The notes beneath the pieces were generated by a model. It ran no database searches. It saw nothing but the letters and a program-made list of their open reading frames with translations, and had not been told where the DNA came from. Positions 9,333 to 18,504 of a DNA stretch of 64,000 nt are shown here, piece by piece. Source of the DNA: Cyclobacterium qasimii M12-11B (lineage in GTDB: Bacteria; Bacteroidota; Bacteroidia; Cytophagales; Cyclobacteriaceae); assembly GCF_000427295.1 (NCBI RefSeq), contig NZ_ATNM01000091.1, forward strand, positions 179,559-243,558, written 5' to 3'. The translations under genes and the position numbers were made by a program. The stretch's first letter is position 1. Every line of letters begins with the position of its first letter.

Positions 9333-10217
9333 ATGTTAGAAAATTCACATTCAGTTTACAAGTTCGAAGATACTTTATTTCCCCCAAAAATAACACTTCA
9401 AATCAAAGGAAAGCTTTTTGCTTTGGACCAGCCTTGGATCATGGGGATAATAAATAGTACCCCCGATTCCTTTTACAATAAGAGCAGAACTACTGGTCAA
9501 GAACAGGATATTTTAGCGAAAGCATCTAAAATGATCGAAGAAGGTGCTCATATTTTGGACATTGGAGGCTATAGTTCCAGACCTGGTGCTGCGCCTGTAT
9601 CAGAAAAAGAGGAACTTAAAAGAGTAATTCACGTTATTAAGAGTATAAAAGATAGGTTTCCTGACAACTTGGTTTCTATTGATACTTTCAGATCCACAGT
9701 TGCCAAAGAAGCTGTATTAGCAGGTGCTGACATAGTTAATGACATTTCAGGAGGTGGACTTGATGCTGAAATGTTTGATACAGTGGGTAGTTTGGATGTT
9801 CCATATATATGTATGCATATGGTAGGAACACCTCAAACAATGCAACATTTTTCTAATTATATCGATATCGAAAAAGAAATTTCATATTATTTTTCGGAAA
9901 AAGTTAAAAAATGTCATAAAGCTGGCATAAAAGATGTAATACTTGATATTGGATTGGGATTTTCCAAAACCTTGGAACAGAATTACGAGCTTATTAGAAA
10001 TTTTTCTTATTTTAAATCATTAAAATTGCCATTGCTAATAGGGGTTTCCCGGAAATCCATGATTTATAAATTGTTAGAAACCAGCCCTGAAAAAGCGTTG
10101 AATGGAACTACAGCCCTACACATGGCTGCACTCATCAATGGCGCAAATCTTTTAAGGGTACATGATGTAAAAGAAGCAAACGAAACTTTAAAATTATATA
10201 AACAAATCTACACTTGA
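9333..10217 (+). CDS. folP: Dihydropteroate synthase
   Basis: It condenses p-aminobenzoate with dihydropterin pyrophosphate to dihydropteroate in folate synthesis. The ATG at 9333 is preferred over a TTG at 9300, which would run into the divergent DUF1599 gene. Signature blocks are IMGIINSTPDSFYNKS near 36-51, GAHILDIGGYSSRPGA, SIDTFRSTVAKEA, ADIVNDISGG, ICMHMVGTPQTMQ, DVILDIGLGFSKTLEQN and LLIGVSRKS. The length of 294 residues is normal. It overlaps cdaA by 4 bp at the 3' end. Confidence 0.96.
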   Translation: MLENSHSVYKFEDTLFPPKITLQIKGKLFALDQPWIMGIINSTPDSFYNKSRTTGQEQDILAKASKMIEEGAHILDIGGYSSRPGAAPVSEKEELKRVIHVIKSIKDRFPDNLVSIDTFRSTVAKEAVLAGADIVNDISGGGLDAEMFDTVGSLDVPYICMHMVGTPQTMQHFSNYIDIEKEISYYFSEKVKKCHKAGIKDVILDIGLGFSKTLEQNYELIRNFSYFKSLKLPLLIGVSRKSMIYKLLETSPEKALNGTTALHMAALINGANLLRVHDVKEANETLKLYKQIYT

Positions 10218-11080
10218 ATTTACTCTTTAAAATAGGCTTTCTGGACATCTCTCTGGTAAACCTCATAGATATTACACTGGTCAGTGTACTCATTTATCAG
10301 GTTTACAAATTGATGCGAGGTAGTGTGGCCATTAAGATATTTTTAGGATTTCTCTCCATTTATCTAATCTATTTGGTTGTAAGTGCTGCCCAAATGGAAC
10401 TCCTTACAATAATCTTGGGGCAGTTCATGGGTGTAGGTGTATTGGCTGCTATTATTTTATTTCAACAAGAAATCAGGAAGTTTCTCCTCATTGTGGGTAA
10501 GTCTTCCATATTTTCAAATGAAAACCTATGGCAGGAATTATTGTTTTGGAGAAAAAGAGAAAGTCAAGCCTTCAATGTCACCCCATTAATAGAGGCGTCT
10601 AAAACCCTATCAGGTTCTAGCACCGGAGCATTGATTGTACTGTCAAGAAATTCTGAATTGAAATTCTATGCAGAGAGTGGGGATTTGATAGATGCTTTGG
10701 TTTCAAAGCGACTCTTGGTATCTATTTTTAACAAATACAGTCCCCTACATGACGGTGGGGTAATTATATTTAATGGTCGGGTAAAAGCAGCAAGGTGCAT
10801 ACTACCTGTCACAGAACGTGAAGTGCCAGCTCAATTTGGGCTTCGCCACAGAGCGGCCATAGGCATGTCTGAAGCTACAGATTCTTTAATACTTATTGTA
10901 TCAGAAGAAACTGGCCAAGTCTCTTTGGCCAAAAATGGAAAAATACTTCACAACCTCTCTTTCCAGGAAGTACGGGAATTGATAAACAATTACCTGACCG
11001 GAGAAGAAATTGATGATAAATTCGAGCCCCTCAATCAATCAGAAAGAAGGGCTGAATTGAAACGAATTTCCGAACTATAG
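10214..11080 (+). CDS. cdaA: Diadenylate cyclase, CdaA type
   Basis: It makes the second messenger c-di-AMP from two ATP. Three N-terminal membrane helices (about 12-90) precede a DAC domain (about 120-260) with SPLHDGGVIIFNGRV (DGG at 180-182, the usual DGA position) and RHRAAIGMSE (RHRAA at 211-215). The start is a TTG whose last two bases are shared with the folP stop TGA, so translation is probably coupled. A start further downstream would remove part of the first helix. The folP-cdaA order is common in Bacteroidota. It ends 3 bp from the convergent kbl stop. Confidence 0.93.
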   Translation: MNLLFKIGFLDISLVNLIDITLVSVLIYQVYKLMRGSVAIKIFLGFLSIYLIYLVVSAAQMELLTIILGQFMGVGVLAAIILFQQEIRKFLLIVGKSSIFSNENLWQELLFWRKRESQAFNVTPLIEASKTLSGSSTGALIVLSRNSELKFYAESGDLIDALVSKRLLVSIFNKYSPLHDGGVIIFNGRVKAARCILPVTEREVPAQFGLRHRAAIGMSEATDSLILIVSEETGQVSLAKNGKILHNLSFQEVRELINNYLTGEEIDDKFEPLNQSERRAELKRISEL

Positions 11081-11083
11081 CAA

Positions 11084-12280
11084 TCAATCAATTACACCTA
11101 AGGATTTGCCTACTTCCTGAAATGCGTTGATCGCTTTATCAAGGTCTTCTATTTCATGCGCAGCTGAAAGTTGTACCCTGATCCTTGCTTGTCCCTTAGG
11201 CACTACGGGATAATAAAATCCAATTACATAAATGCCCTTCTCCAACAATTGATCTGCCATTTTTTGGGCCAGCGGTGCATTATATAGCATGATCGGTACT
11301 ATGGGATGGGTTCCTTCTTTTATTGCAAAGCCAGCTTTCTGAATCCCGGCTCTAAAATACATCGTATTTTCTTCCAGCTTGTCCCTTAGTGAAGTTGTTT
11401 CTGTTAACAAATCAAAAACACCAATTGACGCGCCGGTGATTGCCGGTGCTAGTGTATTGGAAAACAAGTACGGTCGCGATTTCTGGCGAAGCATTGCTAT
11501 GATCTCTTTTCTTCCAGAGGTAAAACCACCCGATGCACCTCCCAGGGCTTTGCCCAAAGTTCCAGTAATAACATCAATTTTCCCCATCACACCTTTAAGC
11601 TCATGGACTCCCCTACCAGATTTACCTATAAATCCTGTGGAATGACATTCATCTGACATTACCAAAGCATTGTATTTCTCTGCGAGGGCTACAATTTTAT
11701 CCATTTGAGCAATTGTACCATCCATTGAGAAGGCACCATCAGTAACGATCATCTTTTGCTTGGCACCTTTTTCGTCAGCGGCTTTAAGCTGCTCTTCCAA
11801 ATCCTGCATGTCATTGTGCTTGTACCTAAAGCGCATGGCTTTACACAACCTTACGCCATCTATGATGGATGCATGGTTCAAAGCATCAGAGATAATCGCG
11901 TCTTCTGCACCGAGAATAGGTTCAAACACTCCTCCATTTGCATCAAAAGCTGCTGCATAAAGAATGGTGTCTTCCGTACCCAAAAATGCTGTGATTTTAT
12001 CTTCCAGGGTTTTATGAATGTCCTGCGTTCCACAAATGAACCTTACGGACGACATCCCATAGCCATGGCTATCAATGGCAGCTTTAGCCGCTTCTATTAC
12101 TTTTGGATGACTAGAAAGGCCAAGGTAATTATTTGCGCAAAAGTTTAATACTTCACGACCACCCTCAAGAGTGATTTTGGCTCCTTGTGGGGACTCAATA
12201 ATCCTTTCATTTTTGTAAAGTCCTTCTGCCTTAAGGCTATCTAATTCTTTCTGAAGTTTTTCTTTTAATGTGCCAAACAT
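11084..12280 (-). CDS. kbl: Glycine C-acetyltransferase (2-amino-3-ketobutyrate CoA ligase)
   Basis: This PLP enzyme of the alpha-oxoamine synthase family cleaves 2-amino-3-oxobutyrate with CoA to glycine and acetyl-CoA. The 398-residue length is standard. Visible features are [48 protein letters not shown] and the PLP-lysine block [14 protein letters not shown] (Lys244). The neighbouring divergent gene encodes an SDR threonine dehydrogenase that makes the substrate. The two starts are separated by 143 bp that should hold both promoters. Confidence 0.96.
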   Translation of the reverse strand: MFGTLKEKLQKELDSLKAEGLYKNERIIESPQGAKITLEGGREVLNFCANNYLGLSSHPKVIEAAKAAIDSHGYGMSSVRFICGTQDIHKTLEDKITAFLGTEDTILYAAAFDANGGVFEPILGAEDAIISDALNHASIIDGVRLCKAMRFRYKHNDMQDLEEQLKAADEKGAKQKMIVTDGAFSMDGTIAQMDKIVALAEKYNALVMSDECHSTGFIGKSGRGVHELKGVMGKIDVITGTLGKALGGASGGFTSGRKEIIAMLRQKSRPYLFSNTLAPAITGASIGVFDLLTETTSLRDKLEENTMYFRAGIQKAGFAIKEGTHPIVPIMLYNAPLAQKMADQLLEKGIYVIGFYYPVVPKGQARIRVQLSAAHEIEDLDKAINAFQEVGKSLGVID

Positions 12281-12423
12281 AAGTCTGAAATCTGTTAATT
12301 AATGGGAACAGTTGATAAGGTTTCAATAGAACCTAAACTTACGATTTTTAAAGATTAATGACACATAATTGTAATAAAATTCTGAAATTGGCATTTATAA
12401 CACACTGAATCAAAATAAAGCCA

Positions 12424-13377
12424 ATGGACAAAATACTAGTAACTGGATCTGCAGGGCAGTTAGGAACTGAACTTATACAAATGCTTTGTGAGGTCTACGG
12501 ACCTGATGCAATCATTGCTTCTGACATCAATCACAATGCTGCGAAAAAATTTCCTTTTTGTTCATTTATTGCCCTGGATGTTATGGATCAGGTGAGTTTG
12601 AGGAAAGTAATTATCTCTGAGAATGTTACGCAGGTTTATCATCTTGCCGCGGTATTGTCAGCCTCAGCTGAACAAAAGCCACTTATGGCTTGGGATTTGA
12701 ACATGGACAGTTTGTTGATCTTACTTGACTTGGCCAAAGAACTAAAGTTGGACAAAATATTTTGGCCTTCCTCAATCGCTGTATTTGGTAAAGAAAGCCC
12801 TAAAGAGAACACTGGGCAAAATTCAGTACAGACACCTAACACCGTTTATGGGATTTCAAAAATGGCAGGTGAAAGATGGTGTGATTATTACCACCAACAC
12901 CATCACGTAGACGTACGAAGCATTAGATTCCCAGGTCTTATTGGCTATAAAGCAAAACCAGGAGGAGGTACCACCGACTATGCCGTAGACATCTTTCATA
13001 AAGCAATAAGTGGAGCGTCTTTTCAGTCCTTTCTAAAAAAAGACACCCGATTACCGATGATGTACATGCCGGATGCTATTCAAGCCACTTTGGACTTAAT
13101 GGAAGCGCCAAAGGAAAGCATCACAGTTAGATCCAGCTACAATCTGGCGGCCATGAGTTTCACTCCGGAAGAGATTTATTTGGAATTAAAAAAATATTAT
13201 CCGGATTTTAGTATAAATTATGTTCCGGATTACCGACAGGAGATTGCCGCAAACTGGCCCCAAACCATCGATGACCTTCAAGCCAGGAAAGACTGGAATT
13301 GGCAGTCAAAATTCGACTTATCACAAATGACTAAAGACATCTTAACAAACCTCCCAAATTGGCTGGATAAATTCTAA
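12424..13377 (+). CDS. L-threonine 3-dehydrogenase, SDR/epimerase type
   Basis: It oxidises threonine to 2-amino-3-oxobutyrate with NAD+. It is an extended short-chain dehydrogenase, not the zinc alcohol-dehydrogenase-type Tdh. It has a nucleotide-binding GSAGQLG at 8-14, YHLAAVLSASAE, catalytic Ser around 116-117 (FWPSSIAVFG) and Y142-x-x-x-K146 (VYGISKMAGERW). The segment IRFPGLIGYKAKPGGGTTDYA closely fits the threonine dehydrogenase subgroup. Pairing with kbl across a divergent promoter region supports the assignment. The NlpE-like gene follows after 5 bp and may be co-transcribed. Confidence 0.9.
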   Translation: MDKILVTGSAGQLGTELIQMLCEVYGPDAIIASDINHNAAKKFPFCSFIALDVMDQVSLRKVIISENVTQVYHLAAVLSASAEQKPLMAWDLNMDSLLILLDLAKELKLDKIFWPSSIAVFGKESPKENTGQNSVQTPNTVYGISKMAGERWCDYYHQHHHVDVRSIRFPGLIGYKAKPGGGTTDYAVDIFHKAISGASFQSFLKKDTRLPMMYMPDAIQATLDLMEAPKESITVRSSYNLAAMSFTPEEIYLELKKYYPDFSINYVPDYRQEIAANWPQTIDDLQARKDWNWQSKFDLSQMTKDILTNLPNWLDKF

Positions 13378-13382
13378 ACTCC

Positions 13383-13862
13383 ATGAAGAACCAACTTATA
13401 CTTGTTCTGGCGCTTTTAACTTTTGCTTGCGACAGCCCTACAGAAGAGAAAAAATACGAAGGAGAAGCTGAGCCCCTCACTGAAAAAGAAATCGTTCTTG
13501 ATAACACAGGAACTACCTGGATGTATTATTCGGGAGTGCTTCCCTGCGCTGATTGTTCAGGAATTAAGACTGAATTAAAGCTTGAAAATAGTCCAGAGAA
13601 ATTAGAGCGCAGCTATGAATTGACAGAAACCTATCTTGAAACCAAAGACGGTGACCGTAAATACGTTACTACTGGGATTTACGAAGTCATTTATGGCCTT
13701 GAAGACCAGCCTGGAGCCATGGCCATTAGGCTTTTAGATGACAGTTCATCAACTGTCAAAAGTTTTTCACAAGACAAAACTGGGAAACTCACCCTTCTGG
13801 ACCAGGACGAGAAAACCATTTCTTCCAAGCTCAATTATTCCTTGGAAATGGTTAGTCCATAA
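13383..13862 (+). CDS. NlpE-like copper-resistance lipoprotein
   Basis: A short signal MKNQLILVLALLTFAC with lipobox TFAC indicates an outer-membrane lipoprotein. The N-terminal NlpE domain is recognised by YYSGVLPCADCSGIKTELKL with its CxxC pair. In NlpE this domain senses copper and envelope stress; here only the fold is inferred. The protein (159 residues) is shorter than E. coli NlpE and ends after one domain. It starts 5 bp after the threonine dehydrogenase stop. Confidence 0.82.
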   Translation: MKNQLILVLALLTFACDSPTEEKKYEGEAEPLTEKEIVLDNTGTTWMYYSGVLPCADCSGIKTELKLENSPEKLERSYELTETYLETKDGDRKYVTTGIYEVIYGLEDQPGAMAIRLLDDSSSTVKSFSQDKTGKLTLLDQDEKTISSKLNYSLEMVSP

Positions 13863-13989
13863 ACAGAATAAGCAAAACCTTAGGAAACGAATTTCAGTTC
13901 ATATTGTACTTTTCTTTTCGCATTGGCCAATATTCAAGCTTCTTTTGCTTCTATTCCTATCAGATAAAGACCCATTAACTAAAAAAATA

Positions 13990-14676
13990 ATGTCTCGGTA
14001 CATTCTGTCATTCACAATTGTATTGCTGCTGTCCTCTTGTTCCAAATCAATACAGCCTAGGTTAGTTATTCCTTTTTCGGAAAATGAAATAACACTTGAT
14101 GGCCAAATTGACTCACAGGAATGGGGTCAAGCTGCCTATATTGAGCATTTAATTGCTCCCTGGGAAAACAATTCCACGGATAAAACAGAATTCAAGGCTT
14201 TTGTATCTGACCATTATTTCAATTTTAGCTTTCAGGTTTCTGACCTTACCCTGGTTACCATCCCTTTTGAAAAAGAATTGTCTGTGGCTGCTGGAGACAG
14301 GGTTGAATTGTTTTTTTCTAACAATAAAACTTTGAAAAAGTATTATTGTGTTGAAATGGATCCAAATGGCAACGTGCTTGATTATGCAGCTAAATTTTAC
14401 CGTGACTTTAGTGAGGCATGGGATTTTGAAAGTATAAAAGTGGCAACCAAAATCACGGAAGCAGGTTATGTTTTGGAGGGTAGAATCGCCCTAGAAGAAC
14501 TTAAGGAATTGGGAATCTCAAACCCTTTTTATTTGGGGATTTTCAGAGCAGATTTTAAAAAACCACATGGGAAAGCGGTTAGCTGGTATTCCTGGATAAA
14601 TCCCAATAACCCGACACCTGATTTCCATATCTCATCAGCTTTTGGAGAAGCTGAATTCATAGAAAAAACCAAATAA
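13990..14676 (+). CDS. Lipoprotein with a CBM9-like domain
   Basis: The ATG at 13990 gives MSRYILSFTIVLLLSSCSKS, a clear lipoprotein signal with Cys17, so the much longer upstream extension (overlapping the NlpE-like gene out of frame) is rejected. The mature 210 residues have ITLDGQIDSQEWGQAAYIEHL, FKAFVSDHYFNFSFQVSD, RVELFFS and YYCVEMDPNGNVLDY, matching carbohydrate-binding family 9-like domains of the DOMON fold. A surface role in carbohydrate or ligand binding is likely. The ligand is unknown and no enzyme domain is attached. Confidence 0.78.
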   Translation: MSRYILSFTIVLLLSSCSKSIQPRLVIPFSENEITLDGQIDSQEWGQAAYIEHLIAPWENNSTDKTEFKAFVSDHYFNFSFQVSDLTLVTIPFEKELSVAAGDRVELFFSNNKTLKKYYCVEMDPNGNVLDYAAKFYRDFSEAWDFESIKVATKITEAGYVLEGRIALEELKELGISNPFYLGIFRADFKKPHGKAVSWYSWINPNNPTPDFHISSAFGEAEFIEKTK

Positions 14677-15024
14677 ATCCCTTCGTTCTCGGTGCCTATT
14701 CCATGGAAATAGTATTCCCCCCGCAATTAATAACTTCACATCTTAGTGGAAAGCTAAACTTGATGAAAAATTGAGAATATAGCATTACAAAGAAATCCTA
14801 TCCCAACTTCCAACCCATTGCAACGGTCAGCTTTTTAAATTATATTGACCCTTCTAAGCAAAGGTTCCCTGTCAAAGGAATAACGTTAAATGCAATATTT
14901 TAAGTATTTTGTTAAATCCGCTTAACTGGGTTGTAGCTTGGCCAGAAAGTCAATTAAAAGCCCTGACCAATAAACCCTTTCAATAACTGTATTGTCAATT
15001 AATTCCTGAAATAAAGCTATTTAA
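14677..15024. other. 348-bp intergenic region, no gene seen
   Basis: The stretch is AT-rich and has stops in all frames; the longest start-containing ORF I find is about 24 codons. It should contain the promoter of the P-type ATPase gene, but I see no convincing TAnnTTTG element. Confidence 0.5.
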
Positions 15025-17616
15025 ATGAATTATCACGGACAATCCACGTCAGAAATATATCAACAATTGGAGACCAGCACTCAGGGGTTGGAAAATTCGG
15101 AAGCTGAAAGAAGGCAAAGAAAATACGGCAAGAACGAACTGGCTCAGAAAAAGAAATTTTCAGTTTTTAACTTATTGCTTCATCAGTTTAAGGATGTGAT
15201 GATCTTTATTTTGCTTGTAGCAGCATTAATTTCTTTTGTTGTCGGAGACAGCTCTGATACCATCGTGATTTTAATCATTGTTGTACTGAATGCTGTAATC
15301 GGTTTTGTACAGGAATATCGTGCTGAGAAAGCCATGGAAGCTTTAAATAAAATGTCCTCCCTTCATGCGACCGTTCGCAGAAGTGGAAACATTGTGCAGA
15401 TACCTGCTATTGAAGTTGTACCTGGCGATCTTGTACTACTTGAAGCTGGGATGCTAGTACCTGCTGATCTTCGCTTGATAACAACCCATGCTTTAAAAAT
15501 TGAAGAAGCATCACTCACAGGTGAATCTCATGCCGTCACCAAATCCACTGAAGCGATCACCGCTGATGATGTCCCCCTTGGCGACCGCTTAAACATGGCT
15601 TTTAAGAGCACAGTAATAACCAATGGAAGAGCCGAGGGAATTGTTGTGGCCACAGGCATGAATACAGAAATTGGGCGAATTGCACAACTTCTGCAAGAGG
15701 AGAAAATAAAAACACCATTGCAAAAACGATTGGCTAAATTTGCAAAAACATTGTCTTTTGCAGTTATAGGGATTTGCATTGCACTTTTCTTCACCGGTTG
15801 GATGCGTGGTGAAGAAGCAGTACAAATGTTGCTCACAGCCATATCCGTTGCAGTGGCGGCCATTCCCGAAGCATTACCAGCTGTAATTACCATTGCTTTG
15901 GCCCTTGGAGCAAAACGCATGGTGCGCAAAAATGCACTCATCAGAAAATTACCTGCTGCCGAAACTTTGGGAGCTGTAAGTTATATATGTACGGATAAAA
16001 CAGGGACGATCACCCAAAATAAAATGACAGTGGTAGATTGTTGGGTATCCCCAGAAGCCAAAAAAGTCGCTGATTTTAATCCAGAAGAATTACTAATTCT
16101 GGCAATGGAGCTCAATCATGATGTTATAACGGATGAAAACAACAAACTGAAAGGCGACCCAACCGAAACAGCTTTGGTTGATTATGCTCGAAATAACAAG
16201 AATTATAACAAGCAATGGCGGACTGATTTTAAACGCTCCTATGAATTCCCTTTTGATTCGAAACGAAAGAAAATGACTACGGTTTACCCACTGAATGGAA
16301 GTTGGTTGGTGGTGACAAAAGGAGCGGTAGAAAGGCTACTCACAATATGCAATGCAAGTAATGCCACAGAAATAAATACTACTACAGAAAAATACGCCAA
16401 ACAAGGAAAGCGAGTATTGGCTTATGCGCTTAAAGTAATTGACCAATTGCCCCAGCAATTAACGGTAGAAAATTTTGAAAGTGAATTATCATTTATTGGC
16501 CTAACCGCCATGATTGATCCACCTCGACCAGAAGCCATTCAAGCCGTTGCGGATTGCCATACTGCAGGAATTACACTGGTAATGCTAACCGGAGATCATC
16601 CGATAACCGCGAAAGCCATTGCTACCGAAACTGGGATTTTACAGCAGCCTACAGACAGGGTCATCACAGGCACTGAACTTGCTAAATTTTCGGAGCAAGA
16701 ATTTCAAGAAAACCTGGAATCCATAAAGGTATTTGCACGTGTTTCTCCCGAGCAGAAACTGAAAATTGTAAAGGCGCTTCAGGGTAAAAATCATTTTGTT
16801 GCCGTCACCGGAGATGGGGTAAACGATGCTCCTGCATTAAAACGGGCAGATATCGGCATTGCAATGGGCATTACGGGAACTGATGTATCAAAAGAGGCCG
16901 CCGATATGATTTTATTGGATGATAATTTTGCTACCATAATACAAGCTGTCCGCGAAGGCCGCAGAATATTTGATAATATCCGAAAATTCATAAAGTATAT
17001 CCTAACAGGTAATAGCGGTGAAATTTGGACAATTTTTTTAGCGCCACTTCTCGGTTTACCCATTCCTCTTATACCCATACAAATCTTATGGGTTAATTTA
17101 GTCTCAGATGGTTTACCGGCCCTGGCTTTTGCTTCTGAACCAGCTGAAGAGAACATTCTAAAACGCCCTCCTAGAAAACCAAATGAAAGCGTATTTTCTG
17201 GCGGCATTGGCATACATATTTTATGGGTAGGGTTACTTATGGGTGCGGTGTGTCTCGGAACACAGGCTTGGGCCATTCACGTAGAGAATCCCAAATGGGC
17301 AACCATGGTTTTTACAATCATTAGCATTTCACAATTGGGACATGCTTTGGCCATACGAAGCAATGATAAATCCATTTTCACATTAGGATTTTTTGGCAAC
17401 AAGCAATTGGTTATTGCTGTTCTGGTAACAATTGGTTTACAGTTAGCTGTGATTTATCTACCATTTTTGCAAAGTGTTTTCAAAACCCAAGCCCTAACCT
17501 TTTCAGAATTAGCGATATGCCTAGGTTTATCAAGCATCGTATTTTGGGCTGTAGAATTCGAGAAATGGACAAAAAGGCTTAAAAAGAAAAATGCATCTTC
17601 AGAAAAACAGCTATAA
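15025..17616 (+). CDS. Cation-transporting P-type ATPase, probably Ca2+ (P2A)
   Basis: This 863-residue pump exports a cation across the inner membrane using ATP. Seen in order are a cation-ATPase N-terminal domain, M1-M2 (about 55-100), actuator loop with TGES at 165-168, M3-M4 with PEALP at 281-285, phosphorylation site CTDKTGT with D324, hinge TGDGVNDAPAL, and six C-terminal helices. In M6 the sequence NLVSDGLPALAFA matches the SERCA-type Ca2+-binding helix (N and D ligands). Together with PEALP in M4 this favours Ca2+ over Na+/K+ or heavy metals. No metal regulator lies next to it. Confidence 0.92.
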   Translation: MNYHGQSTSEIYQQLETSTQGLENSEAERRQRKYGKNELAQKKKFSVFNLLLHQFKDVMIFILLVAALISFVVGDSSDTIVILIIVVLNAVIGFVQEYRAEKAMEALNKMSSLHATVRRSGNIVQIPAIEVVPGDLVLLEAGMLVPADLRLITTHALKIEEASLTGESHAVTKSTEAITADDVPLGDRLNMAFKSTVITNGRAEGIVVATGMNTEIGRIAQLLQEEKIKTPLQKRLAKFAKTLSFAVIGICIALFFTGWMRGEEAVQMLLTAISVAVAAIPEALPAVITIALALGAKRMVRKNALIRKLPAAETLGAVSYICTDKTGTITQNKMTVVDCWVSPEAKKVADFNPEELLILAMELNHDVITDENNKLKGDPTETALVDYARNNKNYNKQWRTDFKRSYEFPFDSKRKKMTTVYPLNGSWLVVTKGAVERLLTICNASNATEINTTTEKYAKQGKRVLAYALKVIDQLPQQLTVENFESELSFIGLTAMIDPPRPEAIQAVADCHTAGITLVMLTGDHPITAKAIATETGILQQPTDRVITGTELAKFSEQEFQENLESIKVFARVSPEQKLKIVKALQGKNHFVAVTGDGVNDAPALKRADIGIAMGITGTDVSKEAADMILLDDNFATIIQAVREGRRIFDNIRKFIKYILTGNSGEIWTIFLAPLLGLPIPLIPIQILWVNLVSDGLPALAFASEPAEENILKRPPRKPNESVFSGGIGIHILWVGLLMGAVCLGTQAWAIHVENPKWATMVFTIISISQLGHALAIRSNDKSIFTLGFFGNKQLVIAVLVTIGLQLAVIYLPFLQSVFKTQALTFSELAICLGLSSIVFWAVEFEKWTKRLKKKNASSEKQL

Positions 17617-17764
17617 AAGGCCATTCCCAACAATGAGCAACAAAGGACGTATGCTAATTATAATTACGTTTAGGTAAAAGGATATAAAAACTAATTGATA
17701 AATTAGACTTAAAGAACAACAATCTCTCTCCTAATAAAAGAGAGCAACAAGCAAATACAATTGA

Positions 17765-18241
17765 ATGGACAATAATGACTTACTAAAGAAATTCTACACC
17801 TCCTTTTCAAAAGGTGACAGCAAAGGAATGGTCGAATGCTACCACAAAGACATCGTATTCAAAGACCCCGTCTTTGGAACACTCAAGGGAGATCGCGCAT
17901 TCAAAATGTGGGAAATGTTGCTTTCCAATAAAAAGGCGGATACGAAGATTAGTTTTGACATCAGGCGGGTTTCTGATGAAAGAGGCAAGGTAAACTGGGT
18001 AGCAGAATACGTTTATGGCGAGAAAAAAAGAGAAGTAACCAATAAGGTTAGTGGAGAATTTAAATTTAAGGACGAAAAAATAATTGAACATATAGATTCC
18101 TTTAATTTGTGGAAATGGACCAAACAAGCGATGGGAATCGTAGGTTATTTGATTGGCTGGACCCCATTTATGAAAAGTAAAATTCAAAAAACAACCAATA
18201 AAAGATTGGATAAATTTATTGCTGAGCAAAGTAAAAACTAG
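17765..18241 (+). CDS. NTF2-like (SnoaL-fold) protein
   Basis: A cytosolic protein of 158 residues. The start NDLLKKFYTSFSKGDSKGMVECYHKDIVFKDPVFGTLKGD is the typical first helix and strand of the NTF2-like/SnoaL family. Such proteins include isomerases and small-ligand binders, but the active site here cannot be assigned. It is 148 bp after the ATPase on the same strand and may have its own promoter. A 10-bp inverted repeat at 18373-18398 lies 132 bp downstream and might end its transcript. Confidence 0.75.
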   Translation: MDNNDLLKKFYTSFSKGDSKGMVECYHKDIVFKDPVFGTLKGDRAFKMWEMLLSNKKADTKISFDIRRVSDERGKVNWVAEYVYGEKKREVTNKVSGEFKFKDEKIIEHIDSFNLWKWTKQAMGIVGYLIGWTPFMKSKIQKTTNKRLDKFIAEQSKN

Positions 18242-18504
18242 ATACCGTAGTATTCATCCCTTTTAACGAACCAAAACAATGTGATCCACCTGAAGCCCTC
18301 ATCCCGTTGCTTAAACAAAACTTAATGGCGGCATAGGTTTGTCATGACAACTGTGGTCGAATACTGATTCCCAATTCCATTCATGAAAGAATGGAATTTA
18401 AATTTGCTGAAAAGCGGGTCTTCAACGAAGCAGTTTATTATATATCAAAGGTCTAAAGATCCCAAAAGGTGTTAATTCCTCCATTACTGGATAAAATATA
18501 CCCC

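Noticed and set aside
11379..12148. Several plus-strand ORFs opposite kbl
   Set aside because: They are shadows of the well-supported kbl gene, with no domain matches.
13738..13989. N-terminal extension of the CBM9-like lipoprotein
   Set aside because: It overlaps the NlpE-like gene in another frame and would put the lipoprotein signal inside the chain.
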